From Dysgonomonas mossii DSM 22836 (GTDB lineage Bacteria; Bacteroidota; Bacteroidia; Bacteroidales; Dysgonomonadaceae): DNA of 64,000 bases. A model generated the notes under the pieces. It made no database searches. It had not been told where the DNA came from and saw nothing but the letters and a program-made list of their open reading frames with translations. Where the stretch lies: NCBI RefSeq assembly GCF_000213575.1, contig NZ_GL892011.1, forward strand, positions 62,001 through 126,000. Direction: 5' to 3'. The position numbers and the translations under genes are program-made. How positions within the stretch are numbered: the stretch's first letter is position 1; each line of letters starts with the position of its first letter. This document shows, piece after piece, positions 16,891 to 25,926 of this stretch.

Positions 16891-17508
16891 AGAGAACCTA
16901 GTATGCTGTTCAAAGTTTTGTTTTATGCTTACCTGAATAATATCTACTCTTGGCGTAAGATTGCTAAAGGTTTAGAAGAGAACATCTACTTCTTGTGGCT
17001 CTCAGGTAACAGCCGTCCTGACTTTCGTACCATCCAACCGTTTTCGCGGTGAATGCTTGAAAGAGTATATCATGGAGCTTTTACCCAAATCGTTCTTTTA
17101 TTGCTGTCAGCTTTATCGATGGCACTAAGTTTGAGTCAGCCTCCAATAGATACCTTTGTTTGGTGTGGCTGTGGCTGTGTGGAAAAGTATAACTCTAAAC
17201 ATGAAGATAGGATACGCTCGGTTTTGTCTATGGTCGATACTCATATTGAACAGGACAAGCAAGAAGAAGGGTTAAGGGATACCGCTAAGGTTATTGACAG
17301 TGACTTGCTTCGCAAAAAAGTCAACAAGCTAAACTCGTGTTTCGATAAAATGGACAAAATCGAACAAAAGCAAGTTCAAAAGCTACAGGAAGATTCCCTT
17401 CCCCGTTTACAGAAGCATGAAGATCAATTAGAGAAACTCGGTGATCGTAACTCTTACAGTAAAACCGATGGTTTTAATTCTCTGACTATGATTGCCCCGA
17501 GTTGTTAA
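16891..17508 (+). pseudogene. IS1182-family transposase remnant, N-terminal-half fragment
   Basis: Plus-strand segments in different frames give the conserved start PSMLFKVLFYAYLNNIYSWRK, KGLEENIYFLWLSGN, RPDFRTI, then FTQIVLLLL, SFIDGTKFESASNRY in another frame, and a coiled-coil region ending LGDRNSYSKTD. Several frameshifts and an in-frame stop make it inactive. The similarity stops at KTD (about 17.47 kb), exactly where the minus-strand fragment at 5.73-5.89 kb picks up. No terminal inverted repeats were recognised. Confidence 0.85.
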
Positions 17509-17571
17509 TCACTTCGAGAACAGTTGTAGAATTTTAAATGATTCATAAATTTATTAATATAGAAAAAGTAA

Positions 17572-18795
17572 TTAAAAATAATCGGAAAAATAGGGTTGAT
17601 TATCTGGTATTATTTGTTCTAGTATCTCAACTATATCATTATCTGCCTGAATTCGTTCAATCCGATGTAGATATGAAGGACTACGATACGACATAAGCAT
17701 AGTGGTCAATGTTTGAATATCAAGATATACCGACTTACCTACAGCTTCGCTCGTATGAGCAAGCCTGCCTTCTGCATTTTTAACTAAACCAAACACTCCT
17801 CTATTCCATTCTGCAATCGAATCGGAAACTATAAAATGGAAAGGAGTGAATACATCTAGATTCTTAAACGGGAAATTATTAAGAAATTCAGTCACATCAA
17901 CTATTCTAGCCATATAATAAGGCTCAATAGTCTCTTGTATCTGCCCATCATCCAAAAAGAAGTGAAGAGGATCATTCTTGTATATGTTTCCTTGTACTTT
18001 TTCTATCATTGAGTAATGAGCATAGACAAAATTCCATAGCCCTATTCTGGCTTCCTGATTTAAATAAATAATATCTTTGATATGAAATATATCTTCTTCT
18101 ATCCAATATAAGATATATCCTTGTGGAATATCATCTTTATCATAATAAACAGCGGCTGTTCTTTCCTCTTCATTTTCCCATCTCCAATATTCCTCCCACT
18201 CTTGTGTACCTCGTATTAAAGATCCGTGGTTGCTCCGTGCAAATTTATCATAGACCGCGATTACATCCGGATCGTTGACAGGCAATCTTTCAGCAAAGCC
18301 TTTTACCGCAATGTTTTTAGGGATCTGGCTATCTTTTATTGTAAAAGTCAAATGATCGGACATTATCTCCCACCCTTTACGTCGATAATAAGGGATAGAA
18401 TAGGGATACAGATAAGAGATCCACTGTCCTTTATTTTTCATTATTTGTAGACCTGATTTTATGAGATCATTCATCAGTCCTAGGTTTGCATATTCAGGAT
18501 ATGTACCTACTCCTGTCAAACCTCCCATTGAAAATATTTTTCCATGAATATTTACTTGACAAGGATAGATACATAATTGAGACACGAGCTGATCATCATT
18601 AAACCATCCGATAACATCTGCGTTCTTGAGTATAGGACGTTTAGACTTTACAATCTCGCCATCTTTATATCCACTTTGCTGAATATCGCTATTAGTTACC
18701 TGAAATACATAACGCAATAGTTCATTAAATTGGTCTATATATTCTAATCCAAAAGGTTTTAAGATTAAACGCTCCCTTATTTTATTTCTTTCCAT
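17572..18795 (-). CDS. Eis-like GNAT acetyltransferase with C-terminal SCP2-type domain
   Basis: A 407-residue protein of the Eis family: an N-terminal GNAT domain with the acetyl-CoA segment GVGTYPEYANLGLMNDLI, a second degenerate GNAT-like domain in the middle (about residues 160-290), and a sterol-carrier-like C-terminal domain ending in a free carboxylate after YFSDYF, which in Eis enzymes reaches the active site. Eis proteins acetylate amine groups, including aminoglycosides; the physiological substrate here is unknown. Single gene transcribed towards the IS remnant. Confidence 0.85.
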   Translation of the reverse strand: MERNKIRERLILKPFGLEYIDQFNELLRYVFQVTNSDIQQSGYKDGEIVKSKRPILKNADVIGWFNDDQLVSQLCIYPCQVNIHGKIFSMGGLTGVGTYPEYANLGLMNDLIKSGLQIMKNKGQWISYLYPYSIPYYRRKGWEIMSDHLTFTIKDSQIPKNIAVKGFAERLPVNDPDVIAVYDKFARSNHGSLIRGTQEWEEYWRWENEEERTAAVYYDKDDIPQGYILYWIEEDIFHIKDIIYLNQEARIGLWNFVYAHYSMIEKVQGNIYKNDPLHFFLDDGQIQETIEPYYMARIVDVTEFLNNFPFKNLDVFTPFHFIVSDSIAEWNRGVFGLVKNAEGRLAHTSEAVGKSVYLDIQTLTTMLMSYRSPSYLHRIERIQADNDIVEILEQIIPDNQPYFSDYF

Positions 18796-18933
18796 AACTG
18801 GATTTATGTTATTTATACAAAGATGTTAAGTCTTCTTATTTAACAGGATATACAAAAAAATGTTTATATTCTATCCATACTGTAAGCTAACAGGAGGAAA
18901 TAGATATCCCGATCACTCTTCTTCAAACTCAGC

Positions 18934-19806
18934 TTACTTAGCCCATTCTGCATTTACTAATATAGGAAAATGATCTGATGGAAATTTGCCGATATTATAA
19001 GTATCAGTTAACATTCCCCATCTTTTTGTTTTAAAATGCTTACTGAAGTAGATATGATCCAATATTTCGTTGGTGCTTATGATAGCTCTATCCAAATTAT
19101 CTAATTCTTCAAGAGGCTTTCCCCAAGCATTGTATGAAGAGTTATTGGCATACGGATGTTCAACATCACAATAGGTATCTCTTAATACTCCCGAATTATT
19201 AAGGAGCTGAGCCCAAGAACTATTCATACCTCCATTTAGGTCTCCCATAAATATCACAGGATTATCCCCTGCTATTTCTTTAATTTTTGTCAATATCAAT
19301 TTACTACTTTCGTTGCGTGCATAATCTTTTTCATAATCATAATGAGCACTGAAAACGAAGAAACTCTTACCTGATTTGATATCCTGTAATTCAACCCATG
19401 TACAAATACGATTGCAACAAGGAGCATCCCAACTTTTAGATGGTACATCGGGGGTTGCTGAAAGCCAAAAGTCTCCGTTACTTAATAATCTGTATTTGTC
19501 TATTTTATAAAATATTGCAGAATGTTCTCCTTGTCGGTTGCCGTCTCTTCCCTCCCCGTAATAATCATAACCGGGTAGAGCAATTTTCATATCCTTCAAT
19601 TGATTTGGTAAAGCCTCTTGAGTTCCAAAAAAATCAAAGTCGTGATACTGTATCAACTTTGCAATATACGGAAAGCGATCTTTCCACATATTACCCACAT
19701 CGGATGAATTGTCATTTCTAACATTATACGTTCCGACATTAAAATTTTGCGCATTTAGAGTAAGGGCAGCTATAAATAATACTGCACTGATAAGATATTT
19801 TTTCAT
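18934..19806 (-). CDS. Secreted endonuclease/exonuclease/phosphatase-family hydrolase
   Basis: A signal peptide (residues 1-19, LTLNAQ) precedes an EEP fold. Metal and catalytic motifs are present: NVGTYNVRND, GTQEA (Glu), FSAHYDY (His), MGDLNG (Asp and Asn) and the final SDHFPI (Asp-His). Family members act on nucleic acids, phosphoinositides or sphingomyelin; the small size (290 residues) and export favour a phosphodiesterase in the periplasm. Monocistronic as far as can be seen. Confidence 0.88.
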   Translation of the reverse strand: MKKYLISAVLFIAALTLNAQNFNVGTYNVRNDNSSDVGNMWKDRFPYIAKLIQYHDFDFFGTQEALPNQLKDMKIALPGYDYYGEGRDGNRQGEHSAIFYKIDKYRLLSNGDFWLSATPDVPSKSWDAPCCNRICTWVELQDIKSGKSFFVFSAHYDYEKDYARNESSKLILTKIKEIAGDNPVIFMGDLNGGMNSSWAQLLNNSGVLRDTYCDVEHPYANNSSYNAWGKPLEELDNLDRAIISTNEILDHIYFSKHFKTKRWGMLTDTYNIGKFPSDHFPILVNAEWAK

Positions 19807-19954
19807 TATAATATTAATTTGAGAATTAAAGGTAATAAGTAAATGTAATTTCTTGATGATATATTCTCAGATTATAACTTTCTATAACGGTTTATACAAT
19901 CGAACGGATAAAAAATTATCAGAATTGGTGCACTTGATACAAACTACACCTTTT

Positions 19955-21256
19955 TCACTTAAATAAATGTAATAAATCTTCCATCTCTGCCCAATATATA
20001 TGAGTATATCCGGCAATTACATTTTTGTAGCGTAATAGCTTTGTATCTACCGGTACTTCCTTCGCATTATACTGCTGGGCTATACTTTCCATGTTATTTT
20101 CAATATGAGAATAATGAAATTCATGCCCTCTAACAGGTGTATTATTATATTCAAACTGGCGGTATCCTAATTTTAGTTTCATGTTTTCCATTGAGGCCTT
20201 TTGCTTGAAAATGTCTACCATTGGATATTCTATTCCATCCTTGTCTGTAATAGATGAAGATAGGTACATCATTCCACCACATTCTGCAAGAATATGCCCT
20301 CCATTTTCTGCATAGTCCCTAATATCCTTATGTAGCAGTTTATTTTCACTTAGCTGCTTTGCATATAATTCTGGATATCCTCCCGGGAAATAAACAAAAT
20401 CTGACTTTGGTAAATATTTATCTGTCAAAGGACTAAAAAATGTCACCTCTCCTATTTTTCTTAAATATTCTATATTTTCATGATATGTAAAATTAAAAGC
20501 TCCATCATTGGCAACTGTTATCTTCAGATTCCGAGAAGAAGGTTTTTTATTTCGATGCGGTTCTGAATTTTCTATCTTGACTTGCGTATATGATAATAAT
20601 CGACCAATATTAATATGCTTTTCTACAATTGATGCGGCAATATTAGCAAAGTCATCTAAAAGAAAATCTTGATCGATACTTAATCCCAAATGACGTGAAG
20701 GTACACTCAAGTTTTCATTTTTAGGCAGGTAGCCTAATGGGACTATACCGACATCGTGGCAAGCATCTGCGAGAAATTTATAATGGCTCTCGGAACCAAC
20801 ATAGTTAAAAATTACCCCTATGACATTTATCTTTTCATAAAATTTTTTGAATCCATATAATAACGGAGCTGCTGAATATGCCATAGATTTGGCATTTATA
20901 ACCATAACAACAGGGATATCCAATAATTCTGCAATTTCGGCACTACTCCCTTTCATTTTGTCATATCCATCAAATAGCCCCATCACTCCTTCAGTAATGC
21001 AAGTATCACTTCCTGATGCGTATTTTGAGTACAGATATCTGGCGTGATTCTCTGATGATAAGAATAAATCCAGATTGACAGATTTATTGCCTGAGGCCAT
21101 ATCGTGATATTTGGTATCTATATAATCAGGTCCACACTTAAATGGTTGCACCTTAAGACCTCTATTCTTTAATGCTCTTAATAAGCCCAAAGTAACCGTT
21201 GTTTTTCCGGAACCCGAACTTGGCGCAGCTATAAGAAAGCTGGAAATCTCTTTCAT
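19955..21256 (-). CDS. cbiA: Cobyrinic acid a,c-diamide synthase
   Basis: Glutamine- and ATP-dependent amidation of cobyrinic acid at the a and c side chains. The N-terminal dethiobiotin-synthetase-like domain has P-loop APSSGSGKTTVT, CGPDYIDTKYH and EGVMGLFDGY; the C-terminal class I glutaminase-like domain has YFPGGYPELYA and the nucleophile Cys in LAECGGMMYL. I start at 21256 because the P-loop region begins there as in other CbiA proteins; an upstream in-frame ATG would add 21 residues. It diverges from the riboswitch 2 operon, which supplies most of the remaining corrin enzymes. Confidence 0.94.
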   Translation of the reverse strand: MKEISSFLIAAPSSGSGKTTVTLGLLRALKNRGLKVQPFKCGPDYIDTKYHDMASGNKSVNLDLFLSSENHARYLYSKYASGSDTCITEGVMGLFDGYDKMKGSSAEIAELLDIPVVMVINAKSMAYSAAPLLYGFKKFYEKINVIGVIFNYVGSESHYKFLADACHDVGIVPLGYLPKNENLSVPSRHLGLSIDQDFLLDDFANIAASIVEKHINIGRLLSYTQVKIENSEPHRNKKPSSRNLKITVANDGAFNFTYHENIEYLRKIGEVTFFSPLTDKYLPKSDFVYFPGGYPELYAKQLSENKLLHKDIRDYAENGGHILAECGGMMYLSSSITDKDGIEYPMVDIFKQKASMENMKLKLGYRQFEYNNTPVRGHEFHYSHIENNMESIAQQYNAKEVPVDTKLLRYKNVIAGYTHIYWAEMEDLLHLFK

Positions 21257-21366
21257 GAGTAATCTGGTTTTATTTTCAGCAAAAGTATAAAAAGCCATCA
21301 ATGAAATGAATTTTACCAAGAAAATATATTTTTTAAGAATTCTTTTTAATCCTATTTTTTTTCAAT

Positions 21367-21374
21367 TACCTTTG
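21367..21374 (+). promoter_or_regulatory. Candidate -7 box for riboswitch 2 operon
   Basis: TACCTTTG fits TAnnTTTG and stands just before the riboswitch 2 aptamer. The -33 region is a T run without a clear TTTG. Confidence 0.45.
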
Positions 21375-21384
21375 AAGCCGCTTA

Positions 21385-21580
21385 GGTGATGTATTCAGAT
21401 ATTCGTCTGTTGCATAAAAGGGAATTCGGTCAGAATCCGAAACAGTGCCCGCTACTGTGAATTCCATAAAATTTTGAGTATCACCACTGCCACTGTCACA
21501 ATGATGGGAAGGCCTCTCAAAATGGAACAAGTCAGGAAACCTGCCTAGCATGAATTAATAGATATTCCCGGGGTCAGGAA
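21385..21580 (+). promoter_or_regulatory. Cobalamin riboswitch 2, leader of the cobalamin operon
   Basis: Aptamer landmarks in order: AAAGGGAATTCGGTCAGAATC, ACAGTGCCCGCTACTGTGA, GCCACTGTCAC, GGGAAGGCC, and GTCAGGAAACCTGCC. It differs in peripheral helices from riboswitches 1 and 3, which resemble each other. It precedes an eight-gene operon of receptor, lipoprotein, CbiK, second receptor, PepSY and Cbi enzymes. Confidence 0.93.
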
Positions 21581-21611
21581 TATAATTAACTAACATTATA
21601 CTTCTTTTTTA

Positions 21612-23807
21612 ATGAAACTAAGAATTATGCTAACAGCATTGCTATGCTGTATTGCAAGTATTTCGTTCGCTCAATTGAGCTTGCGCGGAAGAGTTATTGA
21701 TGAAAATGAAAAGCCGATCGCTGGAGCCAGCGTATGGATTGAGTACACAACTATTGGAACATCCACCGATTTGAAGGGTGAATTTAGTCTTGAAAAAATT
21801 CCGGAAGGTAATAATCTTCTAAGGATTAGTGCAATCGACTATAATGGAGCTCGTGAGACTATAAACAAATCTAATGACAACATCCTTATTCGGATGAAAC
21901 ATTCTCCACTAAAACTAAATGAAGTTGTTGTAACAGGTACCGGCACAATCAACAAACTTAAAAACTCGCCCGTTGCAATAGATGTTATTTCTCAGAGGGA
22001 ACTCCAAAACACGAATATTCCTACCTTCGAAAATGCCATGATTGCTTTAAATCCCTCTATGTCATTCACTCCTAATGCAATGGGTTCGTATATGCAGCTG
22101 AATGGATTAAGTAATAGATATATACTTGTGTTAGTCGATGGAAAAAAGCTTGGGGGCGATGTGGGTGGTAACGTCGATCTGAACCGCATTGATATGGGAA
22201 ATATCAAGCGTATAGAAGTTCTGAAAGGTGCAGCCTCTTCTTTATATGGTTCGGATGCAATAGCTGGAGTTATTAATATTATAACCAATAAGCCCAAAGA
22301 TTTGGTGAACTTCTCTACAGAGACACGCCTCTCAGAGTATGGACAATTTACTCAAAATGCTAACCTGTACTTGAATGTAGGAGGTTTCTCCTCCTCTACT
22401 TCTTTTCAGCGAAATCAGGCTGACGGATGGCAACTAAATAAAAAGGAAATAATAAACGATGAAGAAGTAGATACGGATAAACAAGCCATGTTACGCTTCT
22501 ATTCAGATGTTTTCAGCCAGCGTTTTGGTTATAAAGCGACAAAAGAATTGAGCATGTATGTAGAGGGAAGTCTTTTCGACAAAAAATTTAAACGCCCAGT
22601 AAGTGCTTATGGGTTCGATATGAAATACGTCGACTATTCGTTTGGTGCTGGTGCAAAATATTTATTAAAAAATAATGGTTTGATTTCATTAGACTGGAAT
22701 ACCGACCGTTTTGAATATTTTAAAGCTTACCTGAAAGAAACCAAAGACAAAAATGGTGTCACATTTATGCCGGGGGATGAAGAATTTGTGAGAAGGCAGA
22801 AATACAATAATATAAATCTGAAAGGTACATTCAACGCCGGAAAGTTCAATAAAGTAACTGTAGGGTCAGAGTACAAGGTAGACAACCTATATGCTCCGGC
22901 AGATAGCATCGGAGGTTCCAGAAATGTTTATACATTGGCTTTTTATGCTCAGGATGAAATAAATCTTTTCGGAAAGTTGAATATTGTTCCCGGAGTTAGA
23001 TATATATACAATGAAACTTTCAAAAACAGAGTTACACCTAAAATCAGCGCGATGTATACTCTTAATGATTTCAATTTCAGAGTATCATACGCTACAGGTT
23101 TTAAAACACCTGACTTAAAACAGCTATTCATGAAAACTGAAGTTACCAGCAAAGGGAAAACTACTTTAAGCGTAGGAAATAAAGATCTGAAGCCTGAAAG
23201 TTCAAATTATTATTCTGTCAATGCTGAATATATAAAAGATTTCCTTTCATTGGCTGTTACAGGCTATATTAACAATCTGAAGAACAAAATCGATACATAT
23301 GAAATAGAATTAACACCTGAAGAAATAGCTGAAGGATATAATAAGAAATCATCGTATCATAATATCGGAAGATCTCGTATTCAAGGTGTAGATTTTACTT
23401 TTAACTCATATCTCGGTTATAACCTTACCTTAGGAGGGGGATATAGTTATGTGAATGCCAAAGACCTGGATACAGGTAAGCGTCTTCAACGTATCAGCCG
23501 CCATACTGGAAATGTCAACCTGAATTGGTTTAAGGACTTTGGATTATTCAAGTCAAATTTTAATTTAAACGGACGCCTGCAAAGCCGCAGATATTATGAT
23601 GATGGTGATGACGCACGTGCTTATCAATTGTGGAACTTTGCTACTCGTCATACATTTAAGAGTATAAACGGTCTTGTCTTTGAACCGGGCTTCGGTATTG
23701 AAAATATCTTTGATTTTGTAGATGATAAACCTTTCAACCGCAATTATGCGACCTTATCTCCCGGACGTACATTTTATGCCAGCCTAAAAATTAAGTTTAG
23801 CAAGTAA
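21612..23807 (+). CDS. TonB-dependent receptor, BtuB-like, with carboxypeptidase-regulatory N-domain
   Basis: Outer-membrane corrinoid receptor, paralogue of the one at 13.1 kb. Signal peptide (residues 1-20), a CarboxypepD_reg-like domain (about 22-95, LRGRVIDENEKPIAGASV), plug (about 100-225; VVTGTGTINKLKNSPVAIDV, LVDGKKLGGDVGGN, EVLKGAASSLYGSDAIAGV) and a barrel ending ASLKIKFSK. The plug shares GTG, DGKxLxGDxGG and the KGAxSSLYGSDAI block with the 13.1 kb receptor. It is the first gene behind riboswitch 2, followed after 8 bases by a BtuF-like lipoprotein gene. Confidence 0.9.
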   Translation: MKLRIMLTALLCCIASISFAQLSLRGRVIDENEKPIAGASVWIEYTTIGTSTDLKGEFSLEKIPEGNNLLRISAIDYNGARETINKSNDNILIRMKHSPLKLNEVVVTGTGTINKLKNSPVAIDVISQRELQNTNIPTFENAMIALNPSMSFTPNAMGSYMQLNGLSNRYILVLVDGKKLGGDVGGNVDLNRIDMGNIKRIEVLKGAASSLYGSDAIAGVINIITNKPKDLVNFSTETRLSEYGQFTQNANLYLNVGGFSSSTSFQRNQADGWQLNKKEIINDEEVDTDKQAMLRFYSDVFSQRFGYKATKELSMYVEGSLFDKKFKRPVSAYGFDMKYVDYSFGAGAKYLLKNNGLISLDWNTDRFEYFKAYLKETKDKNGVTFMPGDEEFVRRQKYNNINLKGTFNAGKFNKVTVGSEYKVDNLYAPADSIGGSRNVYTLAFYAQDEINLFGKLNIVPGVRYIYNETFKNRVTPKISAMYTLNDFNFRVSYATGFKTPDLKQLFMKTEVTSKGKTTLSVGNKDLKPESSNYYSVNAEYIKDFLSLAVTGYINNLKNKIDTYEIELTPEEIAEGYNKKSSYHNIGRSRIQGVDFTFNSYLGYNLTLGGGYSYVNAKDLDTGKRLQRISRHTGNVNLNWFKDFGLFKSNFNLNGRLQSRRYYDDGDDARAYQLWNFATRHTFKSINGLVFEPGFGIENIFDFVDDKPFNRNYATLSPGRTFYASLKIKFSK

Positions 23808-23815
23808 GATCGTTT

Positions 23816-24937
23816 ATGAAATCTTCAAATTTATTATACCTGTTTGTATTCTGCTCAACTCTTTATTCCTGTTCTTCGAATGGGAATAAGGAGAATGGGA
23901 ATATTGAAAAATATGAGCTGAGGCATGCCCGTGGATTCAATGTAGAACAATATGAAGATTACAAATTGGTAACCGTACGTGACCCTTGGGATACAGTGCG
24001 TACTCTCTATCGATATATATTAATTGATCGTGAGAAAGAAATTCCGAAGAAGCTGCCAGAAGGAACTGTAGTGAAAGTACCATTACAAACAGTGATCGCT
24101 TTTTCTACGATTCAATGTAGTATGTTGCAAGAAATAGATGAGCAGCATCGGATAACAGGAGTCTGTCAGGCCCAATATATAGATCTGCCTTATATACAAA
24201 AACGATTGAAAGCCGGAAAGATTATAGATTTGGGCAGTATGCACAAACCGGATGTTGAACAATTAATCAACCTGATGCCATCTGCACTTATTGTATCAGC
24301 GATGGAAACCGGCATGGGCTATTTGGATAAGTTAAGAATTCCTATTATTGCTACTACCGATTATATGGAAGACACTGCTCTCGGCCGTGCCGAATGGATA
24401 CGCTACCATGCATTGTTTTATGGAAAAGAAGCGTTAGCCGACTCACTTTTCCAAGAAACAGAACGCAGATACAAAGAAATAAAAGATAGGGTGAAGAATG
24501 CTTCCAACAAACCAACAGTATTCAACGATCTGAAATTTGGTAAAACATGGCGGATTGCTGGAGGAAAAAGCTATCTGGCAAATCTGATACGTGATGCCGG
24601 AGCTGAGTATGTTTGGAACGATGATAATTCAACCGGATCTACACGCTTGTCTGCCGAAATGGTACTCGACAAAGCAGAATTGGCTGATATCTGGCTGTTG
24701 AAGTACAACAGGGAAGAAGATTTCACATATAATAGGCTGAGACAAGAAGATAAAATATATGCCCAGTTTGGCGCTTTCAATAAAAAACAGATATGGGGAT
24801 GTAATACCGGCAAAGTCCATTATTTTGAGGATTTGCCGATTCATCCTGATTCTATATTGAAAGATATGGCAAAAATATTTCATCCGAATTTATTCACAAA
24901 TAATAAATTAAGCTACTTCAAATCATTAGATGAATAA
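23816..24937 (+). CDS. BtuF-like ABC substrate-binding lipoprotein
   Basis: Periplasmic corrinoid- or siderophore-binding protein of the type III (FecB/BtuF) fold. A lipoprotein signal ends LYSCSS (Cys19). The mature part has an N-terminal extension with YKLVTVRDPW, then the binding domain with AFSTIQCSMLQEI, ALIVSAMETGMGY and RIAGGKSYLANLIRDAGAEY. No permease or ATPase gene follows here; those are in the converging operon at 36-38 kb together with a paralogous binding protein. It may therefore feed that transporter or act as a surface corrinoid-capture lipoprotein. Confidence 0.85.
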   Translation: MKSSNLLYLFVFCSTLYSCSSNGNKENGNIEKYELRHARGFNVEQYEDYKLVTVRDPWDTVRTLYRYILIDREKEIPKKLPEGTVVKVPLQTVIAFSTIQCSMLQEIDEQHRITGVCQAQYIDLPYIQKRLKAGKIIDLGSMHKPDVEQLINLMPSALIVSAMETGMGYLDKLRIPIIATTDYMEDTALGRAEWIRYHALFYGKEALADSLFQETERRYKEIKDRVKNASNKPTVFNDLKFGKTWRIAGGKSYLANLIRDAGAEYVWNDDNSTGSTRLSAEMVLDKAELADIWLLKYNREEDFTYNRLRQEDKIYAQFGAFNKKQIWGCNTGKVHYFEDLPIHPDSILKDMAKIFHPNLFTNNKLSYFKSLDE

Positions 24938-24942
24938 ATATT

Positions 24943-25878
24943 ATGAAAAGGATTTTACTATATATTATGTTACTATTTACCACTGTTGCAACATTTGCAC
25001 ATAGTGGAGGTAGTTATGAGCATTCAGATATTTTTAAAAGTATGCAGGCAGACGATAAAGCTGCTATTCTGATGGTTCATTTTGGTACTACTCATGACGA
25101 CACCCGCGAACTGACAATAGAAGCCTTCAATAATCAGGTGAAACAGGCTTTCCCTTCTATTGATGTAAGAGAAGCGTACTCTTCACGTATTGTTATCAAA
25201 AGGCTTTCCGTACGTGGAATCTATAAAGTGAATCCACTAGAAGCCCTAAAACAACTTCATGCTGATGGCTACACACATATATTAATACAGTCTTCCACTG
25301 TTATCGATGGGGTGGAAATGGAATCTTTGTACAAAAATGTAGAAGAAGTGAGCCGACTGTTTAAGGATATACGTATAGGTACGCCATTGCTTTATTCTCC
25401 TCACGATTACGAGGATGTTATAAAGGTTTTAACTGCAGAAAACAAAAAAGATGTGGCCTATATATGGGTCGGACATGGAACTTATGATGCTACTACAGCC
25501 CAATATGCAATGCTCGACTATATGCTTAAAGCTAAGGGATATACAAACTGCTTTGTAGGAACTGTAGAAGGCTATCCCAAATATGATGATGTTTTAGCAC
25601 AATTAAAGGCTTCGGACTTAAAAAAGGTTGTTCTTATGCCATTTATGTTTGTAGCCGGAGAGCATGCAAAGAATGATATTGCCGGAGATTGGGTCGAAAA
25701 TCTTAAAAAAGAAGGTCTATCTGTAACAGAAAACCTTCAAGGGTTAGGTGAAAACCCTAAAATCAGGGAAATATATTTATCTCATCTACAATTTATAACT
25801 ACTCATCGTAAAATCGATATAATGGAGAAAAAATCCATGTATGAAAAAACGGGAGAAAAGATGATACTTGAATACTAA
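24943..25878 (+). CDS. cbiK: Sirohydrochlorin cobaltochelatase CbiK, exported form
   Basis: Inserts Co2+ into sirohydrochlorin at the start of the anaerobic corrin pathway. All three metal-binding residues of CbiK are kept: His178 (VGHGT), Glu209 (GTVEGYP) and His241 (VAGEHAKND). An N-terminal signal peptide (residues 1-20, ATFAHS) predicts a periplasmic location, as known for the periplasmic CbiK of Desulfovibrio. A cytoplasmic pathway then needs either product import or leaky export; alternatively it works with the imported tetrapyrroles. Its position among receptor and binding-protein genes favours an envelope role. Confidence 0.88.
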   Translation: MKRILLYIMLLFTTVATFAHSGGSYEHSDIFKSMQADDKAAILMVHFGTTHDDTRELTIEAFNNQVKQAFPSIDVREAYSSRIVIKRLSVRGIYKVNPLEALKQLHADGYTHILIQSSTVIDGVEMESLYKNVEEVSRLFKDIRIGTPLLYSPHDYEDVIKVLTAENKKDVAYIWVGHGTYDATTAQYAMLDYMLKAKGYTNCFVGTVEGYPKYDDVLAQLKASDLKKVVLMPFMFVAGEHAKNDIAGDWVENLKKEGLSVTENLQGLGENPKIREIYLSHLQFITTHRKIDIMEKKSMYEKTGEKMILEY

Positions 25879-25926
25879 AGATTCATCTATACAACACTTA
25901 AAAGCTAATATTTTTTACTAATATTT

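Noticed and set aside
16822-17052. Apparent 76-residue protein
   Set aside because: It joins the LRR relic to the transposase fragment; only the second half is protein-like and it is a broken IS1182 piece.
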